Source: Bryobacteraceae bacterium
GTDB lineage: Bacteria; Acidobacteriota; Terriglobia; Bryobacterales; Bryobacteraceae
DNA length: 48,372 nucleotides
Assembly (NCBI GenBank): GCA_014860455.1
Contig: JACZJQ010000033.1
Coordinates: forward strand, 1 to 48,372
Reading direction: 5' to 3'
Under the pieces are notes generated by a model. The model saw nothing but the letters and a program-made list of their open reading frames with translations, was not told the origin of the DNA and made no database searches. Position 1 is the stretch's first letter; each line of letters begins with the position of its first letter. Made by a program: the position numbers and the translations under genes. Shown piece after piece: positions 24,984-31,853 of this stretch.

Positions 24984-25020
24984 GGGCGTCACGGGCCACG
25001 TAGCCCCGTGACGCCCTTTT
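24984..25020 (+). terminator. Rho-independent terminator
   Basis: A perfect 12-bp stem GGGCGTCACGGG (24984-24995) pairs with CCCGTGACGCCC (25005-25016) over a nine-base loop and is followed by TTTT. It ends the oxidoreductase gene; preceding A residues mean it may also stop the convergent DUF1080 gene read from the other strand. Confidence 0.85.
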
Positions 25021-25033
25021 CGATTGTGTGCGG

Positions 25034-25672
25034 CTATCGGGCAGGCAGGACGCGGTATTCGATCTTGCGGATTTCGCCTCGGGTCGAGTAGGCGGCGAAG
25101 CCGAGCGGGGCCGAGAGGTTGATCTCGCCGCGGCGGAGGCTGATCTGGCGGCCTTCGATCTCGACGTTGAAGACCGGGCTGGAGTCGATCCAGGCGCGGA
25201 CGCGGGCCGGGCGGACTTCGAGACGGAACGAATACCAGCGGCCGTTTTCGAAATTGAAGTAGGACCGGGTTTCGTTTTCCGAGGCGTCCCATCCGTCGAT
25301 GCTGGACATGCCAACGATGTCACCGCCCCATCCGCCGGTGACCCAGGTCGCGAAGGCCTCGCCGACGGGGAAGGTGAGGCTGGAGAAGAAATCGTTGCCC
25401 TGGACGCGGCGGGCTTCCCATCGGATTTCGTAGTTCGACTTCGGGAAATCGCCGGTCCAGGTGACGCCGGTCATGGGGGCGCCGGGCAGCAGGTGGATGG
25501 AGCCGGCACCGGTTTCCACTTTGCCTTTGCCGGTGAAGGGGGATTCGCGCCAGGAGCCGAGCGTACTGCCGTCGAACATCTGCTGCCATGCGTCGCCCTG
25601 CGACTGCGCTGGAAGACAGGCGGCGCCGAGGCAGATGAGCAGGGCAAGGAACCAGGTACAGCGATGTGGCAT
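25034..25672 (-). CDS. DUF1080 (3-keto-disaccharide hydrolase-like) secreted protein
   Basis: 212 residues from the ATG at 25672, preferred over 25714 because it starts a clean signal peptide (HRCTWFLALLICLGAACLPAQ) and has AGG eight bases upstream. The mature part is a concanavalin-like jelly roll: QQMFDGSTLGSWRESPF, SNYEIRWEARRVQGNDFF, WYSFRLEVRPARVRAWIDSSPVFNVEIEG and a C-terminal strand AAYSTRGEIRKIEYRVL, matching DUF1080. Some DUF1080 proteins hydrolyse 3-keto-disaccharides or 3-keto-glucosides made by Gfo/Idh-type dehydrogenases. The convergent neighbour is exactly such an oxidoreductase, so a linked pathway is plausible. Confidence 0.85.
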   Translation of the reverse strand: MPHRCTWFLALLICLGAACLPAQSQGDAWQQMFDGSTLGSWRESPFTGKGKVETGAGSIHLLPGAPMTGVTWTGDFPKSNYEIRWEARRVQGNDFFSSLTFPVGEAFATWVTGGWGGDIVGMSSIDGWDASENETRSYFNFENGRWYSFRLEVRPARVRAWIDSSPVFNVEIEGRQISLRRGEINLSAPLGFAAYSTRGEIRKIEYRVLPAR

Positions 25673-25807
25673 GACGCCTGATATATACCACGGCGGTGGA
25701 CTCGTGCGGCACAAAGCGCTTCAATGGAGGTAACGCAACCATCTTATGCTCCGTCGAATAGATAGGCTTATTCGCCCAGTCGAAGCGCAGGTCAAACGGA
25801 AACTCCA

Positions 25808-27160
25808 ATGAGACTCAATTATCAGCAAAGTCCCGTCCCAACGCCCGCCGGGCCACCCGGCAGGGCAAACCTCCCGGCTCCCCCGGCCAGGCCGGCGAAA
25901 CAGGTCTGGGGGGCCGTGGTGCTTGCCGCCGTGATCGCGGTGGCGGCAGGCGTCCAGTATTCGTCGAGCCGCCAAGCGGCGGCAAGGCCAGCGAGCATCC
26001 GAGCGGTCAAGGTTGTCACGGGAGATCTGGAGAGGACACTGCGGGTGACCGGCGCGACGTCGGCCGAGGGCAGCGTCTTCCTGCGCACGCCGCAGGTGCG
26101 CGGTCGCCGATCGAGAGGCGGCGGATCGGGTGATTTCCGGCTTGTGCTAGCGAGCCTCGTATCCAACGGGAGGCACGTAACAGCTGGCGAGCAGGTGGCG
26201 TCGTTCGACAGCATGTACATGCAAAACCGTTTGGACGATATCGAGGCCGAAAAAGCCAACCTGGAGAGCGGCCTGAGAGTGGTGGAGTCAACCGCCGAAC
26301 TGACTCTCGCCGCGCACAGGCACAGGATCAACATCGCCAAGGCCGCGATGGACAAAGCCGCGCTCGATCTGAAGACGGCCGAGGTGCGCTCGGCGATCCA
26401 AGTCGAGCACTACAAGCTGACCTATGCGGAGAAGAAAGCCGAGTATGAGGCGCTGCTTGCGGAGAGGCCTCACTTGAAGACCTCGACCGGCTCTGACATT
26501 CACATGGCAGAGTTGGAAATCCGGGAGACCGCGGTGGAGACGCGGCGGGCACAGATGAACCTGGACCGTTACAGCATCACGGCGCCGATTGACGGGCTGT
26601 TTGTGTTGAGCGAGTTGCGGCGGGGCAGTGAGATTGCGCAGGTGAAGCTCGGCGACGAACTTGGAGCAGGGCAGCAGTTCGCCCAGATTGTCGATCCTAA
26701 GACAATCAACGTGCAGGCGAAGGTGAATCAGGCCGACATTGAGACGATGAGGCTCGGCAGCGCGGTGCGGGTACGATTCGACGCCTTTCCTGGCCTGGAA
26801 CTGGGCGGGAAGGTGGGTGCTATCGGCGCTTTGGCGGTGAGTCCGGGGAGGCAGAGCGAACATCTTCGCGAAGTGCCGGTCACGGTGAAGCTGAACGAAA
26901 CGGATCCGAGGCTGATCCCGAACCTATCGGTGAGCGCCGACATCGTGCTGGACCGGGCCGAGGACACGGCTATCGTACCGCTGGAGAGCATATTCCAGGA
27001 GCCGGATTCGGGTCAGAGATATGCGTACGTGAGAAAGGCCAACGGCTGGGAGAAACGGCCGATCGAGATCGGACTGTCGAGCAATGTCGCCGCAGAGGTG
27101 GTTTCTGGCCTGGAGCCAGGTGAGCAGGTCGCGGCGGAGATGCCCTCGGGCGCAAACTAG
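25808..27160 (+). CDS. HlyD/RND-type periplasmic adaptor protein
   Basis: 450 residues. A Pro-rich cytosolic N-terminus precedes one membrane helix (about 33-50), a lipoyl/beta-barrel region (about 65-125), an alpha-helical hairpin (about 125-245, IEAEKANLESGLRVVESTAELTLAAHRHRI...), and C-terminal barrel and membrane-proximal domains (KVNQADIETMRLGSAVRVRFDAFPG, IVPLESIF). It is a membrane-fusion protein bridging an inner-membrane pump and an outer-membrane channel. Neither the pump (ABC or RND) nor a TolC homologue is adjacent, so partners must be encoded elsewhere. Ends 4 bp from a convergent gene. An imperfect dyad CGAATA-N8-TATTCG lies about 40 bp before the ATG. Confidence 0.88.
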   Translation: MRLNYQQSPVPTPAGPPGRANLPAPPARPAKQVWGAVVLAAVIAVAAGVQYSSSRQAAARPASIRAVKVVTGDLERTLRVTGATSAEGSVFLRTPQVRGRRSRGGGSGDFRLVLASLVSNGRHVTAGEQVASFDSMYMQNRLDDIEAEKANLESGLRVVESTAELTLAAHRHRINIAKAAMDKAALDLKTAEVRSAIQVEHYKLTYAEKKAEYEALLAERPHLKTSTGSDIHMAELEIRETAVETRRAQMNLDRYSITAPIDGLFVLSELRRGSEIAQVKLGDELGAGQQFAQIVDPKTINVQAKVNQADIETMRLGSAVRVRFDAFPGLELGGKVGAIGALAVSPGRQSEHLREVPVTVKLNETDPRLIPNLSVSADIVLDRAEDTAIVPLESIFQEPDSGQRYAYVRKANGWEKRPIEIGLSSNVAAEVVSGLEPGEQVAAEMPSGAN

Positions 27161-27164
27161 GGGC

Positions 27165-29294
27165 TCACTCGATTGCGGCCACTTCGTAGTCGATCACCTT
27201 GGGGATGGTGAACTCGACGGTGCGGCCCTTCTGGGTGAAGCCGACGGGCTGTTCGGATCTTAAGAGCCGAACGCGCTTCACCGGCGCAGCGCCACCGGGC
27301 AGTTCGAAGCGGACACGCTGAGAGCCGATGGGCGAGTGGCGTTGAATTGTTGCGCGGTGAAGGGCCGGGTTGTTCATATTCAGGAGATGGATGGCGAAGC
27401 CGGCCGAGGTTTCCCAGGCGAAGAGTTCGACGAGTCCGTCACCGGAGACGGTGAGGGGGTGGCGGCCGCGAAGCATCCAGTCCAGCGAGTTGGTGATGAG
27501 GCGGAGCGGGTCCTGGTGGCCGGAGCGCCAGAAGGTGCGGCCGATGTCGCCGGGGAAGTAGACCAGGCGGCTGGGGCCGATTTCGCGCAGGACGAGGGCG
27601 GGTTCGGTGGTGTGCATCTTCTCCGTGTAGACGACTTCGGTGGGGTAGGCGGGGTAGGGGCCGACGGCGGTCATGACGGGCGGGGCATCGCTTTTCACCT
27701 GAACGCGCCATTCGCAGCCGGCGGTCCAGTTGGTCTCGGTGAAGCCGCGGAGGATTTCGTGGGGGCGCTCGATGCGGGCATAGAAGGAGTTCTCAAAGCC
27801 GCGTGAGCCGACGCGGCCGCCGGCCTTGGACATGCCGAAGAGGCGGGCAAGTCCGAAATCGGCGCGTTCCCTGCCCCGCTCGTCGAACAGACTGGTTTCA
27901 AAATCGGCCATGACGGAGCCGCCGGCTGCGGCGTACGCTTCGATCTGGCGGCACTGTGCGTCGCTCATGAGGGCGACGTTGGGCAGGATGAGGGCGTCGA
28001 ACTTGCGCAGCGATTCGGGGACAAGATCGTCTTCGTGGACGAACTCGAAGGTGTGGCGCGAGTCGAGGAGAGCGGCGTAGTAGCCCTCGACGTAGTCGCC
28101 GGCAGTGCCTTCGCCGGGCGGGCGGTAGAAGGTCTGGGTGCGCTGGCCTAGGACGAGGCCGACGTTGGCGATGGAGCGTCTGTTGATGAAGTGGGGGTTG
28201 TGTCGGGCGTGCCATTGGAGGAAGTTGCGGCCGGTCTGCTGCCAGCGGCGGTCTTCCCCGAGCCCGGTTTGGGCGCCGAGCCAGTGGTACCAGATGACCA
28301 TGCCGCTGGCGGCGGTCTGGGCCATCCACATTTCGGCTTCAGCGGGGCTCTTCGTTGCGTTGCGCCACATGGGGTTGCCGGTGGACCAGGCGCCGGTGAC
28401 GTTGGTGATGGTGCGGCCCTTCATGACGGATTGGGCGACGCGGCCCTGCTGGGATGCACCCCAAGCCGGGGAGGCGCCGGTGCGGCCCTGGTTGTCGGCG
28501 TTGAACCAATCGCATTTTTCGGCGAGTTGCTTGATGTTGAGGCCGGTGCGGTAGCCGCCGCCGAGGTTGCCGAAGAAGAGGTTGTCGGGGCTTTTCTCCT
28601 TGGCGATTTTGTCGTAGAGGGTCCAGATCTCGATGGCGCGGGCCATGAAGCGCTCGTGATACTCCATGGATCCGGGTTTGGGGAGGTTGCGGCAGACGTT
28701 GCAGTAGCAGACGGGCATGTGCCAGTTGGGCCAGCCGTTGGCGTAGAGGCCATCGACGTCGTAACGGGCGTTGACTTCGCGCATGATGGCGGGCGTCTGC
28801 TCAAAGTAATAGGGCGAGAACATGCAGGTCTGGTAGAGACCGGGGGTGCGGCTGAAGGGCGGGACGGGCTTGCCGTCGCGGTCGCGGAGGAACCATTCGG
28901 GATGAGCTTCAAGGGCGTCTTCCCATTGGAGGTCGGGACTAAAGCGGCCGATGACGCGGATGCCGCGCTTCTTGGCGGCACGGCAGCATTCGCCGAAGAA
29001 GTCGCGGTTGTTGAGATAGCGGCTGCGCTTGTGGAAGGGAATCTGAGTCGGGTAGAAGGCGATCATGCCGGTGACGTTGATCTGGACTGCATCGACTTTG
29101 ACGTCGGCCCAGTAGTTGGCCCAGGCTTCTACGTCGGCGTCCACGACGTCATGCTCGCTGAAGTTGACCTGTCCGATGCGGCGGACGGTCTGGTGCCAGG
29201 GCTTGGACGGGGCCGCGGCGGATGGGGCGAGAGCCACTGCGCCGCCGAGGGCGATGAACTCGCGTCGGGAGAAGTCGACGGTATGGGTTTTCAT
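27165..29294 (-). CDS. Tat-exported glycoside-hydrolase-like protein (GH42/beta-galactosidase trimerisation type)
   Basis: 709 residues starting at the ATG at 29294, whose Tat leader (DFSRREFIALGGAVALAPSA) fixes the start; the frame extends upstream over the GH10 gene and is not used. A TIM-barrel part (about 35-400, with KVDAVQINVTGMIAFYP, YDVDGLYANGWPNWHMPVCYC) is followed by a beta-galactosidase trimerisation-like domain (about 430-610, YYAALLDSRHTFEFVHEDDL, DALILPNVALMSDAQC) and a beta-rich C-terminus. This resembles GH42-type or uncharacterised acidobacterial hydrolases; catalytic residues could not be assigned. It follows the GH10 xylanase by 2 bp and is likely co-transcribed, suggesting joint work on plant polysaccharide. 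Confidence 0.75.
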   Translation of the reverse strand: MKTHTVDFSRREFIALGGAVALAPSAAAPSKPWHQTVRRIGQVNFSEHDVVDADVEAWANYWADVKVDAVQINVTGMIAFYPTQIPFHKRSRYLNNRDFFGECCRAAKKRGIRVIGRFSPDLQWEDALEAHPEWFLRDRDGKPVPPFSRTPGLYQTCMFSPYYFEQTPAIMREVNARYDVDGLYANGWPNWHMPVCYCNVCRNLPKPGSMEYHERFMARAIEIWTLYDKIAKEKSPDNLFFGNLGGGYRTGLNIKQLAEKCDWFNADNQGRTGASPAWGASQQGRVAQSVMKGRTITNVTGAWSTGNPMWRNATKSPAEAEMWMAQTAASGMVIWYHWLGAQTGLGEDRRWQQTGRNFLQWHARHNPHFINRRSIANVGLVLGQRTQTFYRPPGEGTAGDYVEGYYAALLDSRHTFEFVHEDDLVPESLRKFDALILPNVALMSDAQCRQIEAYAAAGGSVMADFETSLFDERGRERADFGLARLFGMSKAGGRVGSRGFENSFYARIERPHEILRGFTETNWTAGCEWRVQVKSDAPPVMTAVGPYPAYPTEVVYTEKMHTTEPALVLREIGPSRLVYFPGDIGRTFWRSGHQDPLRLITNSLDWMLRGRHPLTVSGDGLVELFAWETSAGFAIHLLNMNNPALHRATIQRHSPIGSQRVRFELPGGAAPVKRVRLLRSEQPVGFTQKGRTVEFTIPKVIDYEVAAIE

Positions 29295-29296
29295 GG

Positions 29297-30529
29297 CTAG
29301 TCGATGTCGATGAGTTTGGCGCCGGCGGACTTGGGGAAGTTGACGATGGTGGACTTGCCGTCGACGGTGACGCGGTAGGTGCCGTAGAAGGCGTTGACGA
29401 CGGCCTGGCCCTGCTTGTCGGCCGAGCCGGACCAGCGGGTCCACCACTGTTTGAGGACGAGGTCTTTGTAGGTTTCGGCGGCTGGGGTTGGGGACCAGTC
29501 GCGTTTGTAGAGCGAGGACTGGGGGATCCAGTTGGCGCCTTCCCAGAAGCCCCACATCATGATACCGGTGACCGCGGGGTGGGCGAAACAGATCTGGTAA
29601 TACTGCTTGAGGGCGGCCGCTTTGGCCTGCTCTTCGGCGGGGGTGAGTTGGGCCTTGCGGTCACCGGTGTAGTATTTCGAGCGCTGGCCGGGGAAGTTGA
29701 ACTCGGTGATGCGGATGGGGAGTTTGAACTGGGCAAGGACGTCGAGGGCGTTCTGGAGGGCGGCGGGGTCGAAGGAATCGCCGTGGAGGTGGCCCTGGAC
29801 GCCGATTCCGTCCATGGGCGCGCCGGCGTCGAGGAGGCGGCGGATGTCCTTGACGTAGTCGTCGAGGCGGTTGCCGGTGAGGATGTCGTAGTCGTTGAAG
29901 TAGAGGACGGCGTTGGGATCTGCGGATTTGACCCAAAGGGCCATTTGTTTGGGGAAGTCGGGGCCGAAGCGGTCGCGGTAGTAGTCGGCGTGGATCATCT
30001 CGTTGTTGAGGTCGTACTCGAAGAATTTGCCGGCGTAGCGGGCGCCGATGGATTTGCCGCGCTGTTCGACGGCCTGTCGGAGTTCGGTGTCGCCGAGGGC
30101 TTTCTGCCAGTCCATGACACGGTTGGGAATGCCCCAGAAGATGCAGTGGCCGCGCAGGGGGATGTCGTGCTGGGAGGCCCAGGCGAGCATACGGTCGACG
30201 ATCGAGTAGTTGACCAGGCCGCGCTCCTTCGCCATGTCGTGCCACTTGAAGGCGGATTCGATGACGCCGGCGTTGAAGTGGGTGGTGAAGATCTCGTTGA
30301 ATTTGGCGACGTCTTCGGGCGAGGCCTTGCCGGAGAAGATGCCGCCGGGCAGGGTGGCTCCGAACCAGAAGTCGTGCTTGAGTTGTTCGACGGTGATTTT
30401 CGCGCCGGGCTTGGCACGGATGACGAGAGGTCCGGTGCGGTGTTTGGCGATGGCGGCATCGAGGTCGGCCTGGGCGGCGCAGAGCATGGACCCCGCGGAG
30501 AGAACGAGAACGGAAGCGAGGCGTTTCAT
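29297..30529 (-). CDS. Secreted GH10 endo-1,4-beta-xylanase
   Basis: 410 residues with a signal peptide (1-19). The GH10 barrel is clear: FGATLPGGIF, IESAFKWHDMAKERG, LRGHCIFWG (family RGHTLVW), YDLNNEMIH with acid/base Glu177, GVQGHLHG, and ITEFNFPG with nucleophile Glu276. Both catalytic glutamates are present. A small beta domain (about 345-410, VVNAFYGTYRVTVDGKSTIVNFP) follows and may bind carbohydrate. Substrate is xylan or a related beta-1,4-linked polysaccharide. It precedes the Tat-exported glycoside-hydrolase-like gene by 2 bp and is divergent from the Rieske-like gene. Confidence 0.92.
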   Translation of the reverse strand: MKRLASVLVLSAGSMLCAAQADLDAAIAKHRTGPLVIRAKPGAKITVEQLKHDFWFGATLPGGIFSGKASPEDVAKFNEIFTTHFNAGVIESAFKWHDMAKERGLVNYSIVDRMLAWASQHDIPLRGHCIFWGIPNRVMDWQKALGDTELRQAVEQRGKSIGARYAGKFFEYDLNNEMIHADYYRDRFGPDFPKQMALWVKSADPNAVLYFNDYDILTGNRLDDYVKDIRRLLDAGAPMDGIGVQGHLHGDSFDPAALQNALDVLAQFKLPIRITEFNFPGQRSKYYTGDRKAQLTPAEEQAKAAALKQYYQICFAHPAVTGIMMWGFWEGANWIPQSSLYKRDWSPTPAAETYKDLVLKQWWTRWSGSADKQGQAVVNAFYGTYRVTVDGKSTIVNFPKSAGAKLIDID

Positions 30530-30562
30530 GACGGGACCAAGCTATCACGGATGCGGGGCAGA

Positions 30563-30591
30563 TTCAGGTGGTTTGGCGCAGAAAGTATAAT
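30563..30591 (+). promoter_or_regulatory. Sigma-70-type promoter of Rieske-like/SUMF1-like operon
   Basis: TATAAT (30586-30591) is a perfect -10 element; a weaker TTCAGG (30563-30568) lies 17 bp upstream. The predicted start is at about 30598, which is a GTG immediately before the ATG at 30601. No ribosome-binding sequence can fit, so the transcript would be leaderless. Confidence 0.6.
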
Positions 30592-30600
30592 GGTCGCGTG

Positions 30601-31080
30601 ATGAAAACGACTCCATTGTCTGATATCGATATGCCGGCCGGTTCGAGCCGGCGGGAGTTCTTCGCCGGGGCGACACTGGGCGCTGCCGGCATCGTTCCGA
30701 TGTGCTGCGGGACACCGGATGCAGCCGCTGGCAGTTGGACGATCGCGGATGGCGTGTTGAGGATCGATCTGCGGCGCGAACCGGGATTGAAGAAGACGGG
30801 CGAACCGCGGGTGGTGGTGGAAATGGACCGGAAGCTGAACATCATCGTGGTCCAGCACGAGAAGGGCCGGTGGGCAGCGCTCGACCGGACATGCACTCAC
30901 GGCGCCGGCATGTGCGCATACGAGAAACGGAGACGAACTATCCGCTGCACAAGCCTCAACCACGCCGAGTACACGCTCGAAGGTGCGCTCCTGCACGGCC
31001 GCACACACGGCAACCTCCGCGCCTACCCGACTGCCGAACGCGCCGGCTGGCTTGAGATTCAATTGGAGTCGAGGGCATGA
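30601..31080 (+). CDS. Tat-exported Rieske-like iron-sulfur protein with altered second ligand motif
   Basis: 159 residues. Tat-type leader (SSRREFFAGATLGAAGIVP) with a CC pair at 35-36, then a Rieske-like fold. The first cluster motif is C98-T-H100-G. The second reads C116-T-S-L-N-H121 followed by AEYTLEG. Rieske clusters need C-x2-H in the second motif, yet the residue three before His121 is Ser118 (codon AGC, one base from TGC), and the nearest Cys is two further away. Either the ligand spacing has shifted to C-x4-H or the cluster is impaired. It is the first gene of a pair, overlapping the SUMF1-like gene by four bases. Start: ATG at 30601, or GTG at 30598 if leaderless. Likely periplasmic electron carrier or binding protein; partner unknown. 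Confidence 0.75.
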   Translation: MKTTPLSDIDMPAGSSRREFFAGATLGAAGIVPMCCGTPDAAAGSWTIADGVLRIDLRREPGLKKTGEPRVVVEMDRKLNIIVVQHEKGRWAALDRTCTHGAGMCAYEKRRRTIRCTSLNHAEYTLEGALLHGRTHGNLRAYPTAERAGWLEIQLESRA

Positions 31081-31778
31081 TGCGCCGCCTGCTTGTTGTC
31101 CTGTCGCTCACCGCAGTGCTGGCTTCAGCCGAACAGAAGGACGGCTATGTCCGGATACCGCCGGGCACGAACGGCGCGCTCGCCGTCGAGGGTGAACTTT
31201 GGATGGGGCGCACGGAAGTCACCGTCGCCGAGTTCGGAAAGTTCGTCCGCGCCACGGGCTACAAGACGGCCGCCGAGAAGGCAGCCGCGCCTCGCACGTG
31301 GAAGTCGACGGGCTTCCCTGTCTCTCCGAAGCAGCCCGTCGTCTATGTGACTCCCTCCGACGCGCAGGCCTATTGCGCGTGGGTGGGCGGCAGGCTGCCG
31401 ACCGACATGGAATGGGAGTATGCCGCGCGAGCCGGTACGACGACGCGGCATTACTGGGGTGACACGATGGACTTTCGTTACCTGTGGTCCCGCGAGAACA
31501 GCGAAGGCCGCCCTCGTGACGCCGGCACCAAGCGGCCCAACGCTTTCGGCCTGCATGACGTCGAAGGCAACGTCTGGGAGTGGACCATGATGACCGGGCA
31601 GAAGGAGCCCACGGCGCGCCGCCGCGGCGCATCCTGGGTGACATGCGAGAACCGCGACAACGGACCAGGCGTCGCCCCGTCGCCCGCCATTGCCTTGAAC
31701 GTCGGCTACGGCATTCCGGTCAGGTTCGATCACCGCTACGACGACATCGGGTTCCGATGCGCGAAAACGGGCCGCTGA
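31077..31778 (+). CDS. SUMF1/FGE-sulfatase-family secreted protein, probably non-catalytic
   Basis: 233 residues, signal peptide (1-18). The formylglycine-generating-enzyme fold is shown by YVRIPPGTNG, MGRTEVTVAEFGKFVRATGY, PVVYVTPSDAQAYCAWVGGRLPTDMEWEYAARAG, NAFGLHDVEGNVWEWT, RRGASW and IGFRC. Catalytic FGEs have two cysteines five residues apart after the RGGS motif. Here C190 (SWVTC) is present but the position five later is Asn195, so sulfatase-activating oxidation is unlikely; non-catalytic members bind sugars, nucleotides or serve other enzymes. No sulfatase gene is in the window. It overlaps the Rieske-like gene by four bases (ATGA), implying a joint role. An 11-bp inverted repeat covers its stop codon. 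Confidence 0.85.
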   Translation: MMRRLLVVLSLTAVLASAEQKDGYVRIPPGTNGALAVEGELWMGRTEVTVAEFGKFVRATGYKTAAEKAAAPRTWKSTGFPVSPKQPVVYVTPSDAQAYCAWVGGRLPTDMEWEYAARAGTTTRHYWGDTMDFRYLWSRENSEGRPRDAGTKRPNAFGLHDVEGNVWEWTMMTGQKEPTARRRGASWVTCENRDNGPGVAPSPAIALNVGYGIPVRFDHRYDDIGFRCAKTGR

Positions 31779-31792
31779 GGGAGCGGCCCGTT
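31764..31792 (-). terminator. Hairpin terminator, best oriented for pckA
   Basis: Perfect 11-bp inverted repeat AACGGGCCGCT (31766-31776) / AGCGGCCCGTT (31782-31792) with a five-base loop. Read on the minus strand it is followed by TTTTC, suiting termination of pckA about 60 bp after its stop. On the plus strand it overlaps the SUMF1-like stop codon but has no T run. A second small hairpin GACACGCC-ggg-GGCGTGTC lies at 31804-31822. Confidence 0.7.
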
Positions 31793-31853
31793 GGGATTCG
31801 CCTGACACGCCGGGGGCGTGTCCTACTCAAGACAGGCCCGGAGGTGTGTCGAT

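Noticed and set aside
23473-25323. 616-residue minus-strand open frame opposite the Gfo/Idh/MocA gene
   Set aside because: Arg/Pro/His-rich, no recognisable domain, antisense to a gene with clear Tat leader and Rossmann motifs; typical of GC-rich shadow frames.
28191-29300. 369-residue plus-strand open frame opposite the Tat-exported hydrolase
   Set aside because: Composition of a shadow frame (Gly/Ala/Val/Asp), no domain, no ribosome site.
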